35,034 bases of DNA, from positions 1-35,034 of the forward strand of contig QFXJ01000006.1 of NCBI GenBank assembly GCA_003402375.1. The letters run 5' to 3'. This document shows positions 7,530 to 15,492 of this stretch, in pieces. Source of the stretch: Candidatus Nitrotoga sp. CP45 (lineage in GTDB: Bacteria; Pseudomonadota; Gammaproteobacteria; Burkholderiales; Gallionellaceae). The notes under the pieces are model-generated. The model worked only from the letters and a program-made list of their open reading frames with translations. It was not told where the DNA came from and made no database searches. Position numbers and translations under genes: made by a program. Within the stretch, counting starts at the first letter, position 1, and every line of letters begins with the position of its first letter.

Positions 7530-7769
7530 ATGTTCAATTCAAAATTCTTCGATGAAATTTCCACCAAGGTAAGCAAAGCGGTGGCTAATAGCCCGGCAAA
7601 AGATGTTGAGAAAAATGCCCGTGCCTTGCTGGCGCAAGGTTTTACCAAACTGGATCTGGTGACGCGCGAAGAGTTCGATGTACAAACCCAACTGTTATCA
7701 CACACAATCGAAAAATTGACGGCACTGGAAGCTCGGGTCGCCGCCCTTGAAGCACAGCGTAACCCCTAA
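7530..7769 (+). CDS. ubiK: Ubiquinone biosynthesis accessory factor UbiK (BMFP/YqiC family)
   Basis: This 79-residue helical protein begins MFNSKFFDEIS, has a central segment ARALLAQGFTKLDLVTREEFDVQ and ends in a leucine-rich coiled coil (KLTALEARVAALEAQ). These are the hallmarks of the BMFP family. UbiK forms a coiled-coil trimer-type assembly with UbiJ and helps the soluble Ubi complex make ubiquinone. GGAG lies seven bases before the ATG. It sits four bases upstream of comM, a common arrangement in betaproteobacteria. Confidence 0.92.
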   Translation: MFNSKFFDEISTKVSKAVANSPAKDVEKNARALLAQGFTKLDLVTREEFDVQTQLLSHTIEKLTALEARVAALEAQRNP

Positions 7770-7773
7770 ATAA

Positions 7774-9270
7774 ATGAGCCTCGCGGTTTTATATAGCCGC
7801 GCCCTCTCCGGCATGGATGCCGCACTGGTCACGGTCGAGGTGCATCTCGCCAACGGCCTGCCCAGCTTTACCATTGTCGGCCTGCCTGAAACCGAAGTAA
7901 AAGAAAGTAAAGATCGAGTCCGTGCGGCCTTGCTGACTTGCCAATTTGAATTTCCCAGCCGCCGCATCACGGTTAATCTCGCACCTGCCGACCTCCCCAA
8001 GGAAAGCGGACGTTTCGATTTACCCATCGCGCTAGGCATTCTCGCCGCATCTGGGCAGATACCCTCAAACCGCCTTGCCGAATATGAGTTTGCCGGTGAA
8101 CTGGCGCTTACCGGCGAGCTACGGCCAATACGCGGCGCGCTTGCAATGACCTATCATGCAGCGTCCAACGGGCGGGCATTTATTCTTCCTGAAATAAATG
8201 CTGTCGAAGCGGCGCTGGTAGAAGATGCGGCAGTATATCCAGCGCAATCTTTGTTGCAGGTGGCGGCACATTTGTCTGGTCGCGCTACACTCACCCGTCA
8301 AGTCGCCAGTGCACAGCCTGTTATGCCGGACTATCCGGACATGCGCGAAGTTAAGGGTCAAGGGCAGGCCAAGCGCGCGCTGGAGATTGCCGCCGCTGGC
8401 GGTCATAGCGTGCTGATGAGCGGCCCGCCCGGCACCGGCAAATCGATGCTGGCGGCGCGTTTCCCCGGCATCCTGCCGCAAATGACTGAAGCTGAAGCAT
8501 TGGAAAGCGCAGCCATGCAATCGTTAGGCGGCATGTTTGATGTAAGCCGCTGGAAAATGAGACCATACCGATCACCGCATCACACTGCGTCAGCTGTCGC
8601 TATGGTCGGCGGCGGCAGCAATCCGCGTCCCGGTGAAATCTCTATCGCAATGCACGGCGTACTGTTCCTTGACGAATTGCCGGAATTTGATCGCCATGTA
8701 CTGGAAGTGCTGCGCGAGCCGCTGGAAAGTGGAAGGATCACCATCTCTCGCGCTGCGCGCCGCGCCGATTTTCGCGCGCAATTTCAGTTACTTGCTGCAA
8801 TGAACCCTTGCCCGTGCGGTTATCTTGGCCATTACAACGGCAAATGCCGTTGCACACCCGATCAAATTGCACGCTATCGCGGCAAAATTTCTGGTCCGCT
8901 GTTAGATCGTATAGACATTCAAATTGAAGTTCCCGCAGTGCCACAGGAAACCTTGCTCAAGCAGGCTGATGGAGAAACAAATAGTGATATTCAAGCGCGT
9001 GTGAACGTAGCGCGGCAACGTGCATTAACCCGCCAGAACAAACCGAATGCACAACTCACGGTAAGCGAAATCGACGTTCTCTGCGCGCCCGATACACAAG
9101 GTGCCGCACTGTTGCAGCAAGCCATCAGCCGCCTGAATTTATCTGCTCGCGCTTATCACCGCATACTCAAAGTGGCGCGCACTGTTGCCGATCTAGCAGG
9201 CAGCGAGAACATCCTTGCTTCCCACATCGCCGAGGCTGTTCAATATCGCAGAATGGGTAGACAAGGATAG
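7774..9270 (+). CDS. comM: ComM/YifB-family Mg-chelatase-like AAA+ ATPase
   Basis: The 498-residue protein starts MSLAVLYSRALSGMDA, the conserved N-terminus of YifB/ComM, with a Lon-type substrate domain to about residue 160. The Mg-chelatase ATPase follows: Walker A GPPGTGKS at 217-224, Walker B VLFLDE ending near 301, then a Cys cluster MNPCPCGYLGHYNGKCRC and the C-terminal Mg_chelatase_C helices. ComM is a hexameric helicase that promotes branch migration during natural transformation. The gene begins four bases after the ubiK stop with no strong ribosome binding site, which suggests translational coupling. Length is normal for the family. Confidence 0.95.
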   Translation: MSLAVLYSRALSGMDAALVTVEVHLANGLPSFTIVGLPETEVKESKDRVRAALLTCQFEFPSRRITVNLAPADLPKESGRFDLPIALGILAASGQIPSNRLAEYEFAGELALTGELRPIRGALAMTYHAASNGRAFILPEINAVEAALVEDAAVYPAQSLLQVAAHLSGRATLTRQVASAQPVMPDYPDMREVKGQGQAKRALEIAAAGGHSVLMSGPPGTGKSMLAARFPGILPQMTEAEALESAAMQSLGGMFDVSRWKMRPYRSPHHTASAVAMVGGGSNPRPGEISIAMHGVLFLDELPEFDRHVLEVLREPLESGRITISRAARRADFRAQFQLLAAMNPCPCGYLGHYNGKCRCTPDQIARYRGKISGPLLDRIDIQIEVPAVPQETLLKQADGETNSDIQARVNVARQRALTRQNKPNAQLTVSEIDVLCAPDTQGAALLQQAISRLNLSARAYHRILKVARTVADLAGSENILASHIAEAVQYRRMGRQG

Positions 9271-9490
9271 TTGGGAACAGTAGCTCTATACCTCAAACCT
9301 CATTTTGCCAGTATAAGCATCATCAAATGGAGTCCGCAATGAATTTTCCATAGTGCAATTCTGGCACATGATTCCAAGCAAAAATGCTTCCGCAAAATCA
9401 TGTTTGCTTGACACAGTTTCTGTACAATTCATACCATCGCAGCTGTTATGTTATTTCCATTTTTTTTTATTGCATCATTGGGGGTTTGTT

Positions 9491-10459
9491 GTGTCGTTTG
9501 AAGCTATAAAACAATCTCTTGTCTCAGATATGTCCGTTGTAGACAGAATTATACGTACCCGTCTACATTCAGATGTGGCACTGGTCAATCAGATGAGCGA
9601 GTACATTATCAATAATGGCGGCAAACGGCTGCGCCCGGCGTTGGTGGTGTTATCCGCCAAGGCATTAGGTTACACCGGCGAATATCATCACAGCCTAGCG
9701 GCGGTAGTGGAGTTCATTCATACCGCCACATTGCTGCACGACGACGTGGTAGATGAATCAGAGCTGCGCCGTGGGCAAGCAACTGCCAGCGCCTTATTTG
9801 GTAATGCAGCGAGTGTATTGGTTGGCGATTTTTTATATTCGCGGGCTTTTCAAATGATGGTGGAAGTAAATGACATGCGTGTCATGCAAACGTTGGCTGA
9901 CGCTACTAACACTATTGCAGAAGGTGAAGTATTGCAATTGCTGAGCTGCCATGACGCGAGCGTGGATGCAACCAGTTATTTGCGTGTGATCTATTGTAAA
10001 ACAGCCAAGTTATTCGAGGCGGCGATGCGTCTGGGCGCTATCCTGGCACAGGTTGACAACGCCAGCGAAGAAGCTGTGGCGCAGTATGGAATGCACTTGG
10101 GAACAGCATTCCAATTGGTGGACGATACTCTGGATTATTCTGGTGACGAACAAGCTACCGGCAAAAATTTAGGCGACGACCTATCTGAGGGCAAGCCCAC
10201 ATTACCGCTTATTTATGCCATGCAACATGGTAATGCCAGCCAGGCTGCGACGGTAAAACTAGCCATTGAGCAAGGCAACATTGAAGATTTTGCCGAAGTA
10301 TTGCATGTGATCCAACAAACCGGTGCCTTGGAATATACCCGGCAGCAGGCACAAAGGGAATCAGATGCGGCATGCGCGGCGCTGTCTATATTGCCTGACA
10401 CAACTTACAAACAATCTCTATTACAATTAGCTGATTTTGCCGCTACACGGCAATTTTGA
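9491..10459 (+). CDS. ispB: Octaprenyl diphosphate synthase (long-chain polyprenyl synthase)
   Basis: Both aspartate-rich motifs of trans-prenyl synthases are present: DDVVD at 84-88 and DDTLD at 211-215, with GGKRLRP near residue 40. The residue five positions before the first motif is Ala79, small as expected for long-chain products. The likely role is making the C40 side chain of ubiquinone, which pairs functionally with nearby ubiK. The frame is open back to an ATG at 9353, but the GTG at 9491 (MSFEAIKQ) is preceded by GGGGG six bases upstream and gives 322 residues, almost exactly the E. coli IspB length. The 46 extra residues, rich in Phe/His/Cys, look non-coding. The 220 bp upstream probably hold the promoter, with a TTGACA at 9405-9410 but no convincing -10. 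Confidence 0.93.
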   Translation: MSFEAIKQSLVSDMSVVDRIIRTRLHSDVALVNQMSEYIINNGGKRLRPALVVLSAKALGYTGEYHHSLAAVVEFIHTATLLHDDVVDESELRRGQATASALFGNAASVLVGDFLYSRAFQMMVEVNDMRVMQTLADATNTIAEGEVLQLLSCHDASVDATSYLRVIYCKTAKLFEAAMRLGAILAQVDNASEEAVAQYGMHLGTAFQLVDDTLDYSGDEQATGKNLGDDLSEGKPTLPLIYAMQHGNASQAATVKLAIEQGNIEDFAEVLHVIQQTGALEYTRQQAQRESDAACAALSILPDTTYKQSLLQLADFAATRQF

Positions 10460-10865
10460 TTAGGCTAACCCTGGATAAACCATCTCGAATGATTCAAACA
10501 GAATTCGGCTGGCTTTCATCCCATCCTTAAAATGGATACCGAACTATTTCTATTTAACATTTCCCCTCACACCTACCGCAATTCTGCAACTGACAGCCTA
10601 CACGGTAAGCTTTTTCACAGTCCTCACGCAAATCTATAAAACAGTCAGGGTAAATTACAGTGGAAATCAGTTGTTAATCGCAGCTTAACCCGCCTATTAA
10701 GTAACCTACAATGGCTCTACTCAATGACAGACCATGTTTTATGACGTTTTATGACGCTTGTCGATTTAAATTTTCTTCGGCACGCTAACACAAACATTCT
10801 CCCGATTCCGACAAGGGAAGCCGTGAGAAAGGAAAATTTCATCTATTTAATTTTTAATTAAAATT
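10460..10865. other. Intergenic region between ispB and the diguanylate cyclase
   Basis: These 406 bp hold no convincing ORF, tRNA or T-run terminator. A 10-bp unit TTTTATGACG occurs twice in immediate tandem (10737-10756). GAAAGGAAAA occurs about 30 bases before the next start, but the last 20 bases before the ATG are almost pure A/T. The promoter of the diguanylate cyclase is presumably here. Confidence 0.5.
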
Positions 10866-12560
10866 ATGATTAATGACTCCAACTCTTCCGAAATCGCACG
10901 AAAAACCTTGAGCACCTTGGCCGCACGCAAAATCACGCCAACGCCAGACAACTATACGCGCGTATATCAGGAGATTAGCGGCAAACTCAAAGCCACTAGC
11001 ACAGACTCAATTTCAGCATTAAATGTGCAGCCTCCTTCAGAGTCAACTGACGATAAATTGAAACTGCCGTGGCCAAACCTGATCCGTGACTTGCTCACAC
11101 AAATGGAAACTTCGCATAAGGGAATCACTATCACACGCAAGAAGCAGAGCGTGGGAACCGTACTGAACAAATTCAATAATGATTCCAGCGTTCTATTTTC
11201 AAAGTTACAGGGATTAATATTTTCTTGGGGAAATGCAACTACCCCCGAGCCTGTTGATGAACTTATCCCGGCAAAACTTGAATTAGAAACAACAAAAAAC
11301 AATACCTCCCCTGCCACGGTAAACATTACTGGCATTCCTGACAAGATTATTGACACCACAATAGATATTAAGCTGGTGGAGCAACTGCGCGAGTTACTGG
11401 CGCAATCTATTGAGAACGCTCACAGTAAAGAACCCGATCTGATGAGTGAAATTCAGCAATTGGCGCAAGAAACACGCACCACCAGCGATTATGGTCAGGC
11501 CATCAAGTTAAATAAGCAATTACGCAAACTCTGGATCAAGCTGGAATTACGCAACAACGACAGTTTCAACATTCAGGAAGGATTGATGCGTCTGTTTCGC
11601 CTATTGGTGGAAAACGTCAGCGAACTGGTGACCGAAGATAAGTGGCTGCACGACCAGATTCATAATCTGCAGGAAATCATCGAACGCCCCATCAGTAAGC
11701 AATCAATTGCCAGTGCAGAACGCAACCTACGCAGCACGATCATTAAGCAAAGCTTGTTGAGACAAAACATGGTCGATGCCAAGACCACACTTAAAAGCCT
11801 GATGACCACCTTCATCGATCGCCTGAGTGAAATGACTGACAGTACGGGTGCATATCACACAAAAATTGAAGGCTATAGCCTGAAAATCGGGCAGGCAGAT
11901 AATCTTACTGAATTAAACCAGATCCTAAGCGATATTATGCAAGACACGCGCATCATCCAGGCTAGCTCCATGCGTTCACACGAAGAGCTGGTCAGCACAA
12001 AAAAACAAGCACACATTGCCGAAGAACGTGTCAAGCAACTGGAACAGGAGTTGGAACAAGTAAGCGAATTAGTACGCGAAGACCAACTTACCGGAGCGCT
12101 GAACCGGCGCGGGCTTGATGATGTACTGGATCGCGAAATAAAACGCGCTGACCGCCAGCAAACGCCCATTAGCATTGCACTGCTAGACGTTGATAATTTC
12201 AAACAACTTAACGACTCTTTAGGCCATCAAACCGGCGACCAAGCACTCGTGCATTTAATCCAGGTCATTAAAAATGCCCTGCGCCCGACCGATGAAGTGG
12301 CTCGTTATGGCGGGGAAGAATTTCTGATTATCTTAATAGATACCAGCTTGAAAGAAGCGATGACAACCTTAACCCGCCTACAACGCGAACTTACCAAAAA
12401 TCTTTTCCTGCATAACAACGAACGACAGCTGATAACCTTTAGTGCCGGGGTTGCGCTGCATGTTAACGGCGAAGATCCTGAATCAACAATCGGACGTGCA
12501 GACAGTGCCATGTACAAAGCCAAACGGGCTGGTAAAAACCGTGTATTCGCGGCCGACTAA
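10866..12560 (+). CDS. GGDEF diguanylate cyclase with a betaproteobacterial N-terminal domain
   Basis: The C-terminal third is a GGDEF domain: LTGALNRRGLDD, then YGGEEF with GGEEF at 482-486, the active signature for making c-di-GMP from two GTP. RPTD at 473-476, five residues before GGEEF, is an intact RxxD inhibitory site, so product feedback is likely. The first 35 residues (SEIARKTLSTLAARKITPTP, then DNYTRVYQEI) are a motif I recognise from the start of many betaproteobacterial GGDEF proteins. Residues 170-410 are mostly helical, with a coiled coil (EERVKQLEQELEQVSELV) leading into the cyclase. There is no signal peptide or membrane segment, so it should be cytoplasmic. The ATG lacks a nearby Shine-Dalgarno and follows an AT-rich tract; an in-frame TAA at 10848 excludes a longer form. 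Lying directly before fliC, it likely tunes motility. Confidence 0.92.
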   Translation: MINDSNSSEIARKTLSTLAARKITPTPDNYTRVYQEISGKLKATSTDSISALNVQPPSESTDDKLKLPWPNLIRDLLTQMETSHKGITITRKKQSVGTVLNKFNNDSSVLFSKLQGLIFSWGNATTPEPVDELIPAKLELETTKNNTSPATVNITGIPDKIIDTTIDIKLVEQLRELLAQSIENAHSKEPDLMSEIQQLAQETRTTSDYGQAIKLNKQLRKLWIKLELRNNDSFNIQEGLMRLFRLLVENVSELVTEDKWLHDQIHNLQEIIERPISKQSIASAERNLRSTIIKQSLLRQNMVDAKTTLKSLMTTFIDRLSEMTDSTGAYHTKIEGYSLKIGQADNLTELNQILSDIMQDTRIIQASSMRSHEELVSTKKQAHIAEERVKQLEQELEQVSELVREDQLTGALNRRGLDDVLDREIKRADRQQTPISIALLDVDNFKQLNDSLGHQTGDQALVHLIQVIKNALRPTDEVARYGGEEFLIILIDTSLKEAMTTLTRLQRELTKNLFLHNNERQLITFSAGVALHVNGEDPESTIGRADSAMYKAKRAGKNRVFAAD

Positions 12561-12625
12561 CCAAAAAATGTAACTCAGGTTTACAAATGCGTACTAATTT
12601 ATAGAAATCCATCATCAAGTAGTAC

Positions 12626-12670
12626 GTTCCACCCCCATGAAGGTCTGAATTATTGACTTCGCGGGGGAAC
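12626..12670 (+). other. Imperfect stem-loop after the diguanylate cyclase gene
   Basis: The arms GTTCCACCCCCATGAAGGTC and GACTTCGCGGGGGAAC pair through GTT/AAC, CCCCC/GGGGG, GAAG/CTTC and TC/GA, with small bulges and a nine-base AT-rich loop. It lies between the cyclase gene and the flagellin promoter. No T-run follows, so it is not a standard intrinsic terminator, though it could protect a 3' end or end transcription with Rho. Confidence 0.5.
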
Positions 12671-12726
12671 CAAAGCTAGTAATTATTAAATACATTCTAT
12701 GCTTCAAACAAAAATCAAGTGTGTAC

Positions 12727-12753
12727 TAAAGTTTTTTCCCCTCCTTCCGTTAA
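12727..12753 (+). promoter_or_regulatory. Sigma-28 (FliA) promoter of fliC
   Basis: TAAAGTTT (12727-12734), an 11-base spacer and TCCGTTAA (12746-12753) match the flagellar sigma-28 consensus TAAAGTTT-N11-GCCGATAA: the -35 is exact and the -10 matches six of eight. The start would be near 12760, giving an untranslated leader of about 90 bases that contains a small hairpin (ACGGC/GCCGT, 12805-12820) before the ribosome binding site. Confidence 0.85.
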
Positions 12754-12848
12754 CTGGACTAACTACGGTTGATTAGCCTGACCAAATGAGGCAAACCAAA
12801 GTAAACGGCGATCATGCCGTAAAAAAAACCAGTTAAAGGAGAATTAAT

Positions 12849-15002
12849 ATGCCTGCAGTTATAAACACCAACGTTGCATCCCTGAATGCACAACGCAACC
12901 TGAACTCTTCTCAAAGTGCACTGCAAACCTCTTTGCAACGTTTATCATCTGGCCTGCGCATCAACAGCGCCAAAGACGATGCGGCTGGTCTAGCGATTAC
13001 TGAACGGATGACATCACAAATTCGTGGTCTCAATCAAGCTTCGCGTAATGCCAATGATGGCGTTTCTTTGGCGCAAACTGCTGAAGGTGGATTGTCTGAG
13101 GTTGGCAACAACCTGCAACGTATCCGCGAACTGGCCATTCAATCTGCCAATTCGACTAACTCTGCATCTGACCGTACTTCGCTCAACGCTGAAGTTACCC
13201 AATTACTCGCAGAAATACAGCGTGTATCGACTACCTCTCAATTTAACGGCCAAAATATACTTGATGGCACGTTTACTGCCGCCCAGTTCCAAGTCGGCGC
13301 AAACGCCAATCAAACTATTACAGCCAGCACAGGTAATTCCCAAACATCTGCGCTTGGTTCTTACCAAGTCGCCAGCAACAGTATTTCGGCGGTTAGCGGC
13401 ACTGCACTTACAGCTGGTCAATTAACATTCAACGGCATTGATGTGGGTAGCTCAACCTCCGGCTCAGCCGAAGCAATTGCTGCCGCCATCAACGGTGCAT
13501 CTAATCAAACCGGTGTATCCGCTTCAGCCTCCACTGTAGTAACTAGCTCGGTCTCCAATCCTTTACTACGCAACCAATCACTGCAATCCGGTGATTTGGT
13601 CATCAATGGCGTAAGCGTAGGTGCAGTTGCAGGCTCCAGCAACGTTGCGACACAAGGCAGTAATGTTGCTGCCGCAATCAATGCTGTGTCTAACCAAACC
13701 GGCGTCACGGCAGTGGCTAACGGCGGTACTGGCGCGCTAACATTAACATCAAGCACTGGCAAAACTATCGATATTACTACTAATGCGGCCGTAACTGCTG
13801 ACGGAGCTACCCGCGTGGAGAATGCCACCGGCCTGGAATTAGCAGGTGCCACTAAATCTTTCGGCAACAGCGTCATTACCGTTGCCGCAGGTGCCCGCCA
13901 AGTAGTCACCAATACTTCAACTAACACAGCCAATACCTCTGACACATTGACTGTAGCTGGTGTTACCTTCACTTATAGCGCAGGTGCCAACAGTGCTACC
14001 AATATCCAAATAGACAACACTAGTGCTGCTAACCAAGGAGCCAATGTCAGAGCTGCACTCGCCTTGAACAGCACGGTAACAAACGCATTCACCATTACAG
14101 GTGCGACAACTGACGCGATTCTGACCGCAAAAACCAATGTGTTATCAACTGGGTCTGCAGACGGCTTGGCTTCAGCAACGGCAACTGCCAATGCCAGTTC
14201 ATGGGCATCAACTACAGCAGGTGCGGGGGTGGCGATCGGCGACACCTTGAAAATCGGTGGCCTTACTTACGAATTCACACGGCACGATGCGACCGCCGTG
14301 GCTACCGCAGGTAACATCCAGGTAAAATTGGGTACGGGCGGTGCTAATGCAGCCGCTGACGATATTCTGACAGCCACCAACCTTGCTGCAGCCGTCTCCG
14401 CCCAGCAGGCTGCGGGCAATGGCACTGTAGGGTTCACATCCAGAACCGCTGGCGCAGTTACTGTCACCAATACTCTGTATGGTACCGCCGGTGTCGTGGC
14501 AGCACCAACAGAACCTGTAACCCTCGGTACCGCTGGTGCAGTGACCAGCGTTGACACGGCGGGCGTTAGCGGAGTCTATGCCGCTAGCAGCACCAAGGGA
14601 ACGTTGAGCCTTAACTCTGCCAACACATTCAGCATTGGCGGAACATCTCCCGCTGCTGCGGGCTTGAGTGCCGCCAATGTTGGTCTAACTGCAATTAACA
14701 CAGTGGATATTTCAACGCTTGAAGGTGCAAATAATGCAATCTCGCTGATTGACGGTGCGTTAAGTCAGGTCAGCACGATACGTGGCAGTATGGGTGCCTT
14801 GCAGAACCGCTTTGCAAGCGTGGTATCCAGTTTATCTGCATCGTCAGAAAATCTCTCTGCTGCACGTAGCCGGATTTTAGATGCGGACTTTGCGGCAGAG
14901 ACTGCACAGCTAACTCGTAATCAAATCTTGCAACAAGCAGGTACGGCTATGCTGGCGCAAGCAAACCAGTTGCCTAACACTGTGTTATCCCTATTGAGGT
15001 AA
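12849..15002 (+). CDS. fliC: Flagellin
   Basis: The 717-residue protein has both conserved flagellin ends. The N-terminal D0/D1 (about 1-150) begins MPAVINTNVASLNAQRNLN and includes LRINSAKDDAAGLAI. The C-terminal D1/D0 (about 625-717) ends with ILQQAGTAMLAQANQLPNTV. The middle, about 470 residues, is Ala/Thr/Ser/Gly-rich and far larger than in enterobacterial flagellin. It contains two Flagellin_IN-like repeats (around 180-225 and 235-300, each with an AAINxxSNQTGV core) followed by two beta-rich domains starting SDTLTVAGVTFTYS and GDTLKIGGLTYEFT. Such surface-exposed insertions are often glycosylated. AAAGGAG lies seven bases before the ATG. It has its own sigma-28 promoter and a downstream terminator, so it can be expressed strongly on its own. 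Confidence 0.97.
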   Translation: MPAVINTNVASLNAQRNLNSSQSALQTSLQRLSSGLRINSAKDDAAGLAITERMTSQIRGLNQASRNANDGVSLAQTAEGGLSEVGNNLQRIRELAIQSANSTNSASDRTSLNAEVTQLLAEIQRVSTTSQFNGQNILDGTFTAAQFQVGANANQTITASTGNSQTSALGSYQVASNSISAVSGTALTAGQLTFNGIDVGSSTSGSAEAIAAAINGASNQTGVSASASTVVTSSVSNPLLRNQSLQSGDLVINGVSVGAVAGSSNVATQGSNVAAAINAVSNQTGVTAVANGGTGALTLTSSTGKTIDITTNAAVTADGATRVENATGLELAGATKSFGNSVITVAAGARQVVTNTSTNTANTSDTLTVAGVTFTYSAGANSATNIQIDNTSAANQGANVRAALALNSTVTNAFTITGATTDAILTAKTNVLSTGSADGLASATATANASSWASTTAGAGVAIGDTLKIGGLTYEFTRHDATAVATAGNIQVKLGTGGANAAADDILTATNLAAAVSAQQAAGNGTVGFTSRTAGAVTVTNTLYGTAGVVAAPTEPVTLGTAGAVTSVDTAGVSGVYAASSTKGTLSLNSANTFSIGGTSPAAAGLSAANVGLTAINTVDISTLEGANNAISLIDGALSQVSTIRGSMGALQNRFASVVSSLSASSENLSAARSRILDADFAAETAQLTRNQILQQAGTAMLAQANQLPNTVLSLLR

Positions 15003-15019
15003 TGCGTTAGGTGAATAAT

Positions 15020-15048
15020 CCCGGCCGAAATAATTCGGCTGGGTTTTT
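15020..15048 (+). terminator. Rho-independent terminator after fliC
   Basis: CCCGGCCGAA, loop ATAA, TTCGGCTGGG, then TTTTT. The stem is ten pairs with one G-T wobble, GC-rich at its base, and is directly followed by a T-run. It lies 17 bases after the fliC stop and before flaG, so flaG and fliD would be made at lower levels by read-through or from another promoter. Confidence 0.9.
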
Positions 15049-15068
15049 GATATTAAAGGAGAGGCAAC

Positions 15069-15479
15069 ATGCTTATCCAAAGCACTAGTACCTTGGCTCA
15101 GGCTTCACCGACTAACAAAATTTCAAGCAACGGACTCATCAACGATGGCAAGCCTATTGCCGTTCCCTCTTCATCTTCTAATAGTCCAGTCCAATCTGGC
15201 GCGTCACTTGAACTACCTCAAGTTGCAGTGGTGCAGGTTGCCGAACAACAAGCTTCTTCTCAATTACAAAATGCTACAGACAACGTCAACAAGATATTGA
15301 AGCAATCAAATAAAAGTTTAGAGTTTAGTGTCGACACTGGTACCAAAAAATCAATAGTTAAGCTGATAGATACCGATACTGGCGATTTGATTCGTCAATA
15401 TCCCACGGAAGAAATGTTGGCTATTTCTAACGCAATAGACCAGTTTCAGCAGGGCGTATTACTGAAACAAAAGGCCTGA
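15069..15479 (+). CDS. flaG: FlaG family protein
   Basis: The 136-residue protein has a Ser/Pro-rich, low-complexity N-terminal half and a C-terminal FlaG domain: NKSLEFSVDTGTKKSIVKLI, DTGDLIRQYPTEEML. This LEFSVD...VxVxDxxTGExIRQIP pattern defines FlaG, a protein of uncertain mechanism found between fliC and fliD and linked to filament length. AAAGGAG lies seven bases before the ATG. It is 13 bases before fliD. Confidence 0.9.
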   Translation: MLIQSTSTLAQASPTNKISSNGLINDGKPIAVPSSSSNSPVQSGASLELPQVAVVQVAEQQASSQLQNATDNVNKILKQSNKSLEFSVDTGTKKSIVKLIDTDTGDLIRQYPTEEMLAISNAIDQFQQGVLLKQKA

Positions 15480-15492
15480 GGAGACAGAAATC

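Noticed and set aside
13265-13280. Sigma-54-like TGGCACG...TGCC inside fliC
   Set aside because: Lies within coding sequence with no gene starting after it; spacing match is likely chance.
13505-14557. Long minus-strand ORFs opposite the flagellin centre
   Set aside because: Ala/Val-rich shadows created by the repetitive Ala/Thr codons of fliC; no starts with ribosome binding sites.
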